Below, piece by piece: positions 44,066-52,187 of a stretch of 64,000 bases of DNA. This DNA is from Thermophagus sp052400625. GTDB taxonomy: Bacteria > Bacteroidota > Bacteroidia > Bacteroidales > Marinilabiliaceae. Both the position numbers and the translations under genes were made by a program. The notes under the pieces are model-generated. The model was not told the origin of the DNA. It saw nothing but the letters and a program-made list of their open reading frames with translations, and ran no database searches. Each line of letters starts with the position of its first letter. Within the stretch, counting starts at the first letter, position 1. Where the stretch lies: the NCBI GenBank assembly GCA_052400625.1, contig JBQTGH010000008.1; one strand, given 5' to 3'.

Positions 44066-44616
44066 GGATTTAAAACCCGCTAACCATCATCACCATCGTC
44101 GTTGTGGATTTATAATCCACAACGTCTTAATCCAGGGATTTGCAATCCCGGACTAGAACAATTTTCCTTCACTTTCTGAAATTTGGACTTACTGACTATC
44201 TATTAATTTTTTCCATCAACTCTTTACCTTTGAATTTGCTTTTGTGGATTGTAAATCCACTTCTTTAGTTCTGCGTGGATTGCAAATCCACGCAGACATA
44301 GGATTGCGAAATCCAATGCTTTTTTCCGGCGTGGATTACAAAACCACGCCTACGAGGGTTGTTTTTATCTTTAAATCAACATCGTCGTTGTGGATTTGTA
44401 ATCCACAACGTCTTAATCCAGGGATTTGCAATCCCGGACTAGAACAATTTTCCTTCACTTTCTGAAATTTGGACTTACTGACTATCTATTAATTTTTCCA
44501 TCAACTCTTTACCTTTGAATTTGCTTTTGTGGATTGTAAATCCACTTCTTTAGTTCTGCGTGGATTACAAATCCACGCAGACATAGAGGATTTAAAACCC
44601 GCTAACCATCATCACC
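44066..44616. repeat. Cassette A block bracketed by a 29-bp direct repeat
   Basis: The sequence GGATTTAAAACCCGCTAACC-ATCATCACC stands at 44066-44094 and again at 44588-44616. Between them (44095-44587) lie only cassette A units: left palindromes at about 44097 and 44390, and two right-end palindromes. The right copy contains the stop codon of the lipoprotein gene (44602). Confidence 0.9.
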
Positions 44617-45273
44617 CTGGTCAGACTCTTCTTTTGATGCCTCGTCCCATCTGTTTCGTGGTATATTCAATGGTTTCAACGGCTCATTGATGGAGAATAT
44701 GCACACCACAGCCAGCAACCTGTTTTTTATGAGTTGATAATCAAGATTCGTATTATCCGCGAAATAAATAATTAGCCCAGACCTCGATATGTCGCCTGAT
44801 CCCATAATAAATTCATGTAAATCACGAAAGTAGTCGTCTGACTCCCCAACTTTTCTTATATAGTCTAAATACTTTCCATTAATATTCACCCTCAGCTTTT
44901 TACTATTTGTTCCGGTATCACGGGTTGTATCAATATGTGCCATATCCACATACCAAAACTCATTGAATGTATTTTCTTCAATTTTTTCTAAAAACGAAAA
45001 TTTAGCTTCACTTTTAATCGGCACCATAAAATGACCTTCAAACATCCTTGCTCTCAGATTATTAAAATATAGTCGATATGCACTATTTATGTCCTCAACA
45101 CCAGTCTCTTCTTTCACCAAAATGTCAACATAATCGATTAAAAATATTATATCATCGAGCTCTTCCTGATTAAATGTCTTAACAAATGCTTTGTCCGATT
45201 TTAAATCAGACCTCTCATTACAGCTCAATAGCAATACAAAACAAAATGTAAATAATATTTTCTTACAAAGCAT
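44602..45273 (-). CDS. Predicted lipoprotein, function unknown
   Basis: 223 aa. Signal peptide with lipobox (LCKKILFTFCFVLLLSCNE, Cys at 18) and an acidic mature part with no recognised domain. The last codons (DQGDDG and stop) lie within the 29-bp sequence that is duplicated beyond the cassette block at 44066-44094, so the original 3' end may have been altered by the repeat insertion. Composition is A+T-rich. It is a single gene between repeat blocks. Confidence 0.65.
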   Translation of the reverse strand: MLCKKILFTFCFVLLLSCNERSDLKSDKAFVKTFNQEELDDIIFLIDYVDILVKEETGVEDINSAYRLYFNNLRARMFEGHFMVPIKSEAKFSFLEKIEENTFNEFWYVDMAHIDTTRDTGTNSKKLRVNINGKYLDYIRKVGESDDYFRDLHEFIMGSGDISRSGLIIYFADNTNLDYQLIKNRLLAVVCIFSINEPLKPLNIPRNRWDEASKEESDQGDDG

Positions 45274-45528
45274 AACCGTTTTTTACGTTGTTTGATATTT
45301 TGCCAAAACCATAATCATTGAATAATTACAACTTTTTGACTCAACATAATCTCATTGAGTAGATATTCAAAACTCCTTTCCTATATAAAAGCCATCCCTT
45401 TAAATGATGTCATTTATAATAATTGGAAGAACAATTCGAACACTGTTATGAAGTTTATGTTACATTTTAAAAATACGTTGTTTTTTTCTTTAAATCAACC
45501 TATTAAAAATAAATCAGACAGCAATTAA
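45274..45528. other. Intergenic, no gene seen
   Basis: About 255 bp, very A+T-rich, containing the presumed promoter of the divergent lipoprotein gene; no box is convincing. Confidence 0.35.
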
Positions 45529-45936
45529 GGGGATTGCGAAATCCACATCTTTAATTCTGCGTGGATTGCAAATTACGCAGACGTGGTTAATTTTTGGGGG
45601 ATTGCAAATCCAATGTTTTTTCCGGCGTGGAGTTCACCGTCTTTTCTGTCATCGTCGTTGTGGATTTGCAACATCGTCGTTGTGGATTTGTAATCCACAA
45701 CGTCTTAATCCAGGGATTTGCAATCCCGGACTAGAACAATTTTCCTTCACTTTCTGAAATTAGGACTTACTGACTATCTATTAATTTTTTCCATCAACTC
45801 TTTACCTTTGAATTTGCTTTTGTGGATTGTAAATCCACTTCTTTAGTTCTGCGTGGATTACAAATCCACGCAGACATGGGGGATTGCGAATTCCACATCT
45901 TTAATTCTGCGTGGATTGCAAATCCACGCAGACGTG
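45529..45936 (+). repeat. Cassette A block before tRNA-Lys
   Basis: GGGGATTGCGAAATCC and GCGTGGATTGCAAATTACGCAGACGTG, then left palindromes at about 45654 and 45673, AGGGATTTGCAATCCCGG, and two right ends, the last closing with GCAGACGTG at 45936. Order of parts is shuffled, as expected from recombination between units. Confidence 0.88.
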
Positions 45937-46080
45937 GGTTCAATAAGTGCCACCCAAATGTGGTTGTAGATTTCCCACCTTCGCCATTTTCTTATCAAAG
46001 AAACCCGCAACAACGAAAAAAATAGATGATTATTACTAAGATTTTTTACCAAAATGTGTACTTTTGCCCATCCCCAATAC

Positions 46081-46156
<76 letters not shown>

Positions 46157-46157
46157 G

Positions 46158-46195
46158 AAAAGACGATTCGAAACATTTCGGATCGTCTTTTTTTT
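46158..46195 (+). terminator. Terminator of tRNA-Lys
   Basis: AAAAGACGATTCGAAA / TTTCGGATCGTCTTTT forms a long stem and is followed by further T, immediately after the CCA end. Confidence 0.85.
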
Positions 46196-46199
46196 GGTG

Positions 46200-46490
46200 C
46201 TTCTGTCATGGTGAAACGGCTTTCATTACAGATTCCTCCTTCGTAGTGAGTTGTAATTCCCGCTGCTTCGATGCGACTCAATCGCATGTCGCGATGGTTG
46301 CTTTTTTCTTTCCGCTCCCTTGGTCGTTGTGGATTTGCAATCCACAACGCATCAGTTTAGGGATTTGTAATCCCGTGCTTATCTCGATAAAAATTTAATC
46401 ACATTTAAATTCTTTTTCTTTTGATTTATTTATACGGTTTGAAAATCCATTTTTTAAGTTTTGCGTGGATTACAAGTCCACGCGGACGTG
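46200..46490 (+). repeat. Cassette A, variant 2 with left extension
   Basis: The core runs from GGTCGTTGTGGATTTGCAAT (46322) through AGGGATTTGTAATCCC, GATTTATTTATACGG and GCGTGGATTACAAGTCC to ACGCGGACGTG at 46490. The segment before it (GCTTCGATGCGACTCAATCG, about 46265) is homologous to 49570 and 50000, so this variant has a longer left part. Variant 2 also occurs at 47509, 49600 and 50030. Confidence 0.8.
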
Positions 46491-46491
46491 A

Positions 46492-46596
46492 CTGTTTACT
46501 GCCGAAAAAAGCATTATAACACGAAAAATCGGAACTGTTAAACCCGAAGTGTTTGAAAAAGTTACCGATAAACTTTTTGAGATTATAAAGCATTAA
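46492..46596 (+). pseudogene. C-terminal remnant of a PemK/MazF-like toxin
   Basis: The frame LFTAEKSIITRKIGTVKPEV then FEKVTDKLFEIIKH, ending in TAA at 46594-46596, looks like the last helix region of MazF/PemK endoribonucleases (the 'R-x-x-K-K-I-G-x-L-x-x-E' stretch). It has no start: an in-frame TGA lies just upstream and the coding sequence stops exactly at the right end of a cassette (GCGGACGTG, 46490). The 5' three quarters of the toxin gene are missing. No antitoxin is seen. Based on motif recollection; moderately sure. Confidence 0.55.
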
Positions 46597-46623
46597 AAAA
46601 GCCCGGCAAGTCCGGGCTTTTTT
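46595..46623. terminator. Bidirectional terminator
   Basis: AAAAAAGCCCGG-CAAGT-CCGGGCTTTTTT: perfect 12-bp stem with A-run and T-run on opposite sides, between the toxin remnant and the minus-strand gene at 46628. Confidence 0.88.
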
Positions 46624-46627
46624 AATG

Positions 46628-47053
46628 CTATGGATATGTTATTGTAAAATCACTTTTCTTTAAATCCTCCAGACTCAGGTCATACCGCTTTAATATCATA
46701 TAACCGTCTTGGATTTCTTCCCATGTGTATTTGTTTAGGGTGTCAGTGTGGAAAATATAAACAGACATGGTATCTTGTGGCAAATTCTCAAAGATTTCTT
46801 CCCATTTAATACCACTATCATAGATGTACCTTGAACTCGCTTTTATTTCATTAATAATATATTGATTGGATGTAGGAAGCGTTGTATCAGGGTACAATGT
46901 TCCAAAATTACCTCCTAAAGCAAAATAACAACCAATTGAGTGATTTGCTTTATTTTCTAAGTACACAGCATATCTATTATCCATTGCTTTCTCACATTTA
47001 TAAAAATTCGAGAGAAGTAATATGACCATTATTATTTTAACCATCTTCTTCAT
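46628..47053 (-). CDS. Small exported protein, possible immunity protein
   Basis: 141 aa with a hydrophobic N-terminus and a probable lipobox-like Cys (VKIIMVILLLSNFYKCEK). The mature part is acidic (SLEDLKKSDFTITYP at the end) and matches no family I know. It lies 12 bp downstream of the HEYGH-domain fragment on the same strand, the place where an immunity protein for a polymorphic toxin would stand. That role is inference from position only. Confidence 0.55.
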   Translation of the reverse strand: MKKMVKIIMVILLLSNFYKCEKAMDNRYAVYLENKANHSIGCYFALGGNFGTLYPDTTLPTSNQYIINEIKASSRYIYDSGIKWEEIFENLPQDTMSVYIFHTDTLNKYTWEEIQDGYMILKRYDLSLEDLKKSDFTITYP

Positions 47054-47065
47054 TATTACTTAATT

Positions 47066-47508
47066 TTATCGTCTACTACGAGGATACATAGTTTCGTAAA
47101 TGCTCCAATCTACTCCATAATGTTTACTAAAATATCTTGAAGCATGTCGGTTTGCCCTCATTTCATACCATCTAAAATCATGAGTAGTAACACCATATGG
47201 TTCCCCATCAACCTGAGAAGCTCCTGCTGCACTAATTATACTTGGTGCTCCAATAGCTAATAAGTAAGAAATACCAAAAATTTGACTATCAAAGGTATGT
47301 CCGTACTCATGCATGTATAGTGGGTCAGAAATTACTCTATCTTCAAAATTGCCATTAATTTCATCCCAAATAGAAACATTAACAAAATTACCTAAAGACA
47401 TACCACTTCTTCCATCTTGATTTTCCCGAGTAGCAAAAGTTGCTCCACCAAAATAATCAACCCTATCTACTCCTCCAAATGTATTTCTGAGTTGTGTCCA
47501 AGTATGCC
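47066..47508 (-). pseudogene. C-terminal fragment of a larger protein with HEYGH domain (toxin-tip-like)
   Basis: The reading frame gives TWTQLRNTFGGVDRVDYFGG...LYMHEYGHTFDSQIFGISYLLAIGAPSIISA...FRWYEMRANRHASRYFSKHYGVDW. HEYGH followed by a hydrophobic helix and a second conserved R-A-N-R block is a C-terminal module often seen at the end of RHS-like or other long secreted proteins in Bacteroidota. Upstream the frame runs into a variant 2 cassette (MWIANPQRPR is cassette sequence), so everything N-terminal is lost. HExxH suggests a zinc site. Confidence 0.6.
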
Positions 47509-47590
47509 TTGGTCGTTGTGGATTTGCAATCCACAACGCATCAGTTTAGGGATTTGTAATCCCGTCCTTATACTCAATAAAAATTAAATT
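47509..47590 (+). repeat. Cassette A variant 2, left part
   Basis: TTGGTCGTTGTGGATTTGCA...CCACAACGCATCAG then AGGGATTTGTAATCCCGTCC. The right palindromes are absent. Its left edge coincides with the break in the HEYGH-domain gene. Confidence 0.8.
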
Positions 47591-47639
47591 GCAATTAAAC
47601 CTTTCAATAATTTCCAGCTTAGATTGAACAATATTTCAG

Positions 47640-47671
47640 AGGCTGTCCAAAAAGTAAAGGACAGCCTCTTA
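47640..47671. terminator. Hairpin terminator
   Basis: GAGGCTGTCC-AAAAAGTAAA-GGACAGCCTC then TT. Stem identical in core to that at 43168. The T-run is short, so it may serve either strand weakly. Confidence 0.6.
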
Positions 47672-47754
47672 TACCAGGTGTTGGGATAAATTATTCTAAG
47701 GCTAAGCAAACACCTCAAAAAATCCACCAATCATGATAACATGGATTATTTTTT

Positions 47755-47762
47755 TATATTTG
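47755..47762 (+). promoter_or_regulatory. -7 element of the AbiE operon
   Basis: TATATTTG matches TAnnTTTG, 16 bp before the GTG start codon of the AbiEi gene. Confidence 0.5.
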
Positions 47763-47778
47763 TTATAAAAAGTATAGC

Positions 47779-48546
47779 GTGACTACCCAAAAAGAAACAT
47801 ATTTAAAAAAACTATTCAAATTACTACAACCCGGCAGTGTCGTTACAAGCAGTTGGTTGGTATCTTGTGGCATATCACGAAACTTACAAAAATATTATCT
47901 CAAAAGTGGCTGGTTGGAAGCCATCGGGCGAAGCGCCTATAAAAAACCGGGGGATAAAATTGAATGGCAAGGAGCTTTAAATGCCATACAAAAACAAACC
48001 AAAATTAAAGTTCATGTAGGTAGTGTATCAGCTCTAGCCTTACAAGGTTTTAGCCATTACTTACGTATTAGCGATAATTCCCTGCATTTATTTTCACCTT
48101 TAAAAACAAAGCTTCCCAAATGGTTTGTCAATTACAATTGGGACCTTAATATACAGCATCATTTAAGCTCCTTTTTACCCCTGAATACAGGAATCAAAGA
48201 ATGGGAGCAGGAACAGATTCAAATAGAAGTTTCCTCCCCCGAGCGGGCCATCTTGGAATGCTTGTATTTAGCACCCCAAAAGATGGATCTTATAGAATGT
48301 TACCACTTATTTGAAGGTTTAGTAAATTTAAAGCCCAAATTAATTAATGAGCTTTTACACAATTGCAATTCAGTAAAAGTAAAACGATTGTTTCTTTATT
48401 TTGCCGAAAAAACAAACCACCAATGGATACATTTCATTGAACCCCAAAAAGTTGACTTAGGAAAAGGGAATCGGATGATCGTTAAAAATGGGGTATATAT
48501 TCCAAGATATTTACTGTCAGTTCCTAAAGAATTGGCTCAATTATGA
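47779..48546 (+). CDS. AbiEi-like antitoxin (type IV system)
   Basis: 255 aa with GTG start. The N-terminal winged helix (LLQPGSVVTSSWLVSCGISRNLQKYYLKSGWLEAIGRSAYKKPGD) is the AbiEi DNA-binding domain that represses its own promoter. The C-terminal domain (VGSVSALALQGFSHYLRISDNSLHLFSPLKTKLPKWF...SPERAILECLYLAPQKMDL) is the AbiEi_3-like antitoxin part. It overlaps the nucleotidyltransferase toxin gene by 4 bp (ATGA). Together they form an abortive-infection / toxin-antitoxin module. Confidence 0.88.
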   Translation: MTTQKETYLKKLFKLLQPGSVVTSSWLVSCGISRNLQKYYLKSGWLEAIGRSAYKKPGDKIEWQGALNAIQKQTKIKVHVGSVSALALQGFSHYLRISDNSLHLFSPLKTKLPKWFVNYNWDLNIQHHLSSFLPLNTGIKEWEQEQIQIEVSSPERAILECLYLAPQKMDLIECYHLFEGLVNLKPKLINELLHNCNSVKVKRLFLYFAEKTNHQWIHFIEPQKVDLGKGNRMIVKNGVYIPRYLLSVPKELAQL

Positions 48547-49472
48547 TTTCACCCACATTTAAAGAGCAGGTAGACTTACTTTTACAAGTCATTCCTTACG
48601 TAGCAAAAGAACAAATTTTTGCCTTAAAAGGAGGTACTGCAATCAACCTTTTTGTTCGTGATATGCCTCGCCTGTCAGTTGACATTGATTTAACCTATTT
48701 ACCACTGGATTCAAGAGATAATGCTTTAAAAAATATTCAGGATGGGTTAAGCCGAATAAAGGTTGACATAGAAAAAAATGTTCCGGGCGTAAAAGTTCTC
48801 GCCGTTCCTTTAAATAATGAAAGAACTGAAGTAAAATTAAATTGTCAAGGTAAAAAAGCCCAGATAAAAATGGAAGTCAACACCATTACACGTGGCAATG
48901 TTTTTCCCACTCAATTAATGCAGGTAGTGAATTCGGTACAGGATGAATTCGGCAAATTTGCTGCCATCCAAGTGGTTTCTATAGCTGAATTATATGGAAG
49001 TAAAATATGTGCTGCAATTGACAGGCAACATCCTCGAGATATTTTTGATGTAAAACTACTTATGGAAAACGAAGGATTAACCGATGAAATTTGGGAAGGA
49101 GTAAAAATCGGAATGATTAGCCACTATAAACCTATCCATGAGTTACTAAAGCCCATCTTAAAAGACCATAAATCAGCCTTTAATAATCAATTTGCAGGTA
49201 TGACTTCGATTGAATTTACTTATGACGATTATGAAAAAACAAGAGCCACATTAATAGAAACCATCAAACAAAGACTTACGGATAATGATAAAGAGTTTTT
49301 GTTAAGTTTCGAGATGGGTGATCCCTGCTGGGATTTATTTCCATACCCTGTATTGAAAAATTTACCTGCCATTAGATGGAAGCTGCTAAACATTCAGAAA
49401 TTAAAAACCAATAATTTGCAGAAACACAAACAACTAATTAATAAACTCAAAAAAACCTTATACGAAATATAA
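48543..49472 (+). CDS. AbiEii nucleotidyltransferase toxin
   Basis: 309 aa. The nucleotidyltransferase core ALKGGTAINLFVRDMPRLSVDIDLTYLP has the G-G-T and S-V-D-I-D metal site of AbiEii/MenT-type enzymes, with QVVSIAELYGSKICAAIDRQHPRDIFDVKLL as the second conserved block. Such toxins modify RNA (tRNA 3' ends in characterised MenT enzymes). It is translationally coupled to AbiEi. The last about 51 codons plus downstream DNA are duplicated directly after the gene (49749-50179); the gene itself appears intact. Confidence 0.9.
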   Translation: MISPTFKEQVDLLLQVIPYVAKEQIFALKGGTAINLFVRDMPRLSVDIDLTYLPLDSRDNALKNIQDGLSRIKVDIEKNVPGVKVLAVPLNNERTEVKLNCQGKKAQIKMEVNTITRGNVFPTQLMQVVNSVQDEFGKFAAIQVVSIAELYGSKICAAIDRQHPRDIFDVKLLMENEGLTDEIWEGVKIGMISHYKPIHELLKPILKDHKSAFNNQFAGMTSIEFTYDDYEKTRATLIETIKQRLTDNDKEFLLSFEMGDPCWDLFPYPVLKNLPAIRWKLLNIQKLKTNNLQKHKQLINKLKKTLYEI

Positions 49473-50179
49473 ATACATTTTGCGAAAATACACCACCATT
49501 TTTCCTCTTCTATATAATTGCCACAACCATTCTATCCCATTGTTGTGTAGTGTTATTCCATCCGGCTTCGATGCAAATCAATCAAATGTCGCCATCCATT
49601 GTCTTTGTGGATTTGCAATCCACAACGCATCAGTTTAGGGATTTGTAATCCCGTCCTTATACTCGATAAAAATTAAATCACATTTAAATTCTTTTTCTTT
49701 TGATTTATTTATACGGATTGAAAATCCATTTTTTAAGTTTTGCGTGGAGTGATCCCTGCTGGGATTTATTTCCATACCCTGTATTGAAAAATTTACCTGC
49801 CATTAGATGGAAGCTGCTAAACATTCAGAAATTAAAAACCAATAATTTGCAGAAACACAAACAACTAATTAATAAACTCAAAAAAACCTTATACGAAATA
49901 TAAATACATTTTGCGAAAATACACCACCATTTTTCCTCTTCTATATAATTGCCACAACCATTCTATCCCATTGTTGTGTAGTGTTATTCCATCCGGCTTC
50001 GATGCAAATCAATCAAATGTCGCCATCCATTGTCTTTGTGGATTTGCAATCCACAACGCATCAGTTTAGGGATTTGTAATCCCGTCCTTATACTCGATAA
50101 AAATTTAATCACATTTAAATTCTTTTTCTTTTGATTTATTTATACGGATTGAAAATCCATTTTTTAAGTTTTGCGTGGA
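49318..50179 (+). repeat. 431-bp tandem duplication including the AbiEii 3' end
   Basis: 49318-49748 and 49749-50179 are nearly identical (I saw one difference, AAAATTAAATC versus AAATTTAATC). Each contains the last part of the AbiEii gene, about 130 bp downstream and a variant 2 cassette. The junction falls inside the right-hand cassette palindrome: GCGTGGA at the end of unit 1 joins GTGATCCCTGC, while unit 2 continues GCGTGGATTACAAGTCC. Confidence 0.95.
49750..49903 (+). pseudogene. Duplicated C-terminal fragment of AbiEii
   Basis: Encodes DPCWDLFPYPVLKNLPAIRW and on to KLKKTLYEI, identical to the end of the gene at 48543-49472, without the catalytic part. It is a by-product of the 431-bp duplication. 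Confidence 0.9.
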
Positions 50180-50199
50180 TTACAAGTCCACGCGGACGT

Positions 50200-50270
50200 G
50201 AGCTTATACCTAGTGTTGGGAAAGGTTATACCTAGTGTCGGGAAAGGTTATACCTGGTGTCGGGATAAGC
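50200..50270 (+). repeat. Short tandem motif TTATACC...GGGATAA, three units
   Basis: TTATACCTAGTGTTGGGAAA, TTATACCTAGTGTCGGGAAA and TTATACCTGGTGTCGGGATA in a row, period about 23 bp. Single relatives stand at 47671-47691 and 50483-50504. Each is a weak palindrome (TTATACC / GGGATAA). Confidence 0.7.
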
Positions 50271-50273
50271 TTG

Positions 50274-50477
50274 GTCGTTGTGGATTTCCCAATCCACAAC
50301 GCTTTAATCCCGGGATTTGTAATCCCATTTAAATTACGTTTTTTCCACTTAGCCAAAAACTATAATTCATTGGCTTTTATGCCTGATATATCAATATCTT
50401 TACCTTTGGTTTTGCTTTTGTGGATTGCAAATCCACTTCTTTAGTTCTGCGTGGATTACAAATCCACGCAGACGTGA
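50274..50477 (+). repeat. Complete 204-bp cassette A unit, copy 1
   Basis: Identical over its whole length to 50637-50840, with different flanks. It begins GTCGTTGTGGATTTCCCAAT and ends TCCACGCAGACGTGA. It has in order: palindrome GTTGTGGATT/AATCCACAAC, GGGATTTGTAATCCC, spacer, TGTGGATTGCAAATCCAC, and GCGTGGATT/AATCCACGC. Confidence 0.93.
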
Positions 50478-50636
50478 AAAGGTTATACCAGGTGTAGGGA
50501 TAACCCTACTACTACCATCCCACCTGTTTCACATTCAACCGCCCCGATACTATCGTCATGGATTTAACAAAAGAGATAATAAGACACAATAAGGTGCTCA
50601 CCTTTCCCCATTCCACCCTTCCCCCATTCCACCATC
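50478..50636. other. Spacer between two identical cassettes
   Basis: Contains one TTATACC...GGGATAA motif and pyrimidine-rich tracts (CACCTTTCCCCATTCCACCC). No gene. Confidence 0.4.
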
Positions 50637-50840
50637 GTCGTTGTGGATTTCCCAATCCACAACGCTTTAATCCCGGGATTTGTAATCCCATTTAAATTAC
50701 GTTTTTTCCACTTAGCCAAAAACTATAATTCATTGGCTTTTATGCCTGATATATCAATATCTTTACCTTTGGTTTTGCTTTTGTGGATTGCAAATCCACT
50801 TCTTTAGTTCTGCGTGGATTACAAATCCACGCAGACGTGA
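50637..50840 (+). repeat. Complete 204-bp cassette A unit, copy 2
   Basis: No difference from 50274-50477 was found by eye. Left flank CCATTCCACCATC, right flank the truncated foldback element. It is the last cassette of the island. Confidence 0.93.
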
Positions 50841-50938
50841 GGCATAGCACCGCAATGGTGAATTAAAACAAGTTAGCTAGCGACTTGATTGGCAGCAATT
50901 TTAATTCGTAATATATTTTCTAATGCATTTTTCGGGTT
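50839..50938 (+). mobile_element. Right half of the foldback element
   Basis: GAGGCATAGCACCGCAATGG through TTTCTAATGCATTTTTCGGGTT corresponds to 43276-43375. The left half is missing and replaced by the 204-bp cassette, whose end overlaps it by TGA. Confidence 0.88.
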
Positions 50939-51095
50939 AAAATATACAAATTCGAATTCACCCTACCACACCTTACACCTTTCTGCCATTATACCCTTTC
51001 GCCTTTCCACCATTCCAATCCACGCCTCATAAGTCCTTTGCCCACCGTAAATCTTTTTTAATGGAATCCCCGGCTGTAGGTATTGTTCTGATTCA

Positions 51096-51821
51096 TCAGA
51101 AATTGATGAGCTGGTGTTTCGTTTTAGTTTTCTCGAAAATATCTCTGCTAAACATATACAAATTGGCCGGTTTTTTAGAGATGCCGGTACGTTTTTCGGG
51201 GAGCGGCACAATATAAGTCTTGCCGATAATTTTTTTTCTGAAGTTGCGATTGTCAATGGTGATGTCCAAAACCGATTGGTAGGCTTGTTGAAGTTCGTTT
51301 AAAGTGAATTTGTCGGGAAGGAACTCAAAGATGGTTGGTTCAACCATTACTTTTTGCTTCAAATCGTCATAGGCCCGGGTGATTATTTCTTCATGGTCAA
51401 AACCTAATGGCGGCACTTTTTTTATGTGAAACCATTTTACATTATCGTTTTTTAGCGTAACTTTCTCTGTGGGAAGAAGAAAGTAATAAGCCACCGATAT
51501 CACGCGCGGGTTAATATCACGACTTGTCAGCCATAACAGGTCTTTATGGTTTTTAACTCGTTCAGGATTTCCAAAGGTGCGGAATTGTTTGAAGTACACC
51601 TGTTTTATTCCTGTGAGCTCCTGAAAAATCCGCATGGCCGATTCATCCAGACTTTCATCTTTCAGCACATGTCCACTCGTCAACATCCAGTCGTCAATCA
51701 CCGGATATTTTTCGTCGTGCATATTTAATGAGCGCTTCGAAAGAAGGATATTTATCCCGTTGGTTGACAGACCAAAGATGACACAATCAATCGATACGTT
51801 AGGAATCTTTCTAAAATCCAT
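51096..51821 (-). CDS. NrtR/AraR-like regulator: degenerate Nudix domain plus winged helix
   Basis: 241 aa. The N-terminal Nudix fold (about 10-150) has a box GHVLKDESLDESAMRIFQELTGI in which the R-E of R-E-U-x-E-E is R-I and the second Glu pair is E-L, so hydrolase activity is unlikely and ligand sensing is expected. The C-terminal winged helix (about 160-225: FEFLPDKFTLNELQQAYQSVLDITIDNRNFRKKIIG) is the NrtR-type DNA-binding domain. In Bacteroides a relative (AraR) controls arabinose genes. Here it diverges from polyol genes and a shared 19-bp palindrome lies in front of both units, so it is probably their regulator. Confidence 0.85.
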   Translation of the reverse strand: MDFRKIPNVSIDCVIFGLSTNGINILLSKRSLNMHDEKYPVIDDWMLTSGHVLKDESLDESAMRIFQELTGIKQVYFKQFRTFGNPERVKNHKDLLWLTSRDINPRVISVAYYFLLPTEKVTLKNDNVKWFHIKKVPPLGFDHEEIITRAYDDLKQKVMVEPTIFEFLPDKFTLNELQQAYQSVLDITIDNRNFRKKIIGKTYIVPLPEKRTGISKKPANLYMFSRDIFEKTKTKHQLINF

Positions 51822-51827
51822 ATTTGC

Positions 51828-51846
51828 AAACGTCGATGGTACGTTT
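51828..51846. promoter_or_regulatory. Candidate operator of the Nudix regulator (own gene)
   Basis: AAACGTCGATGGTACGTTT: half-sites AAACGT/ACGTTT around a 7-bp centre, 6 bp upstream of the regulator start codon. The same architecture is found at 52125. Confidence 0.6.
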
Positions 51847-52085
51847 TAATTAAAAAATTGCAACAAATATAAAGATCTATTTCCTAAATCCCAATAAATA
51901 AAAAGATAACTGCAGATGCGGGAATCTGTAAAATATGACGTTTAATCCCAAATACATAACTTCAGGAGTGAATATCAGGCTACTAAATTATAGATGTGAA
52001 GCAAAACATGTTAAAAAACATAAAATGATAAGGCATTGAAAAAGAACTATATAATGTTTTTCTGAAAAATATTTTAATAAAATTG
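51847..52085. other. Divergent intergenic region
   Basis: About 240 bp of A+T-rich DNA between the two candidate operators; no additional copy of the palindrome and no gene. Confidence 0.4.
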
Positions 52086-52118
52086 TTTGCTTTTGACAAA
52101 ATTTATTTGATACATTTG
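52086..52118 (+). promoter_or_regulatory. Promoter of the polyol operon
   Basis: TTTG (52086-52089), 21 bp, TACATTTG (52111-52118), a match to the Bacteroidota consensus. The transcript should start near 52125, on top of the candidate operator. Confidence 0.65.
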
Positions 52119-52124
52119 TTGCGG

Positions 52125-52143
52125 AAGCGTAATAAATACGTTT
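52125..52143. promoter_or_regulatory. Candidate operator of the polyol operon
   Basis: AAGCGTAATAAATACGTTT: same half-sites and spacing as 51828-51846 (AA-R-CGT, 7 bp, ACGTTT). Its location just after the -7 box fits repression. Confidence 0.6.
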
Positions 52144-52187
52144 TATAAAAAGCGGTAAGAGTTTGAACCAATTTTAAGGAGAGAACA

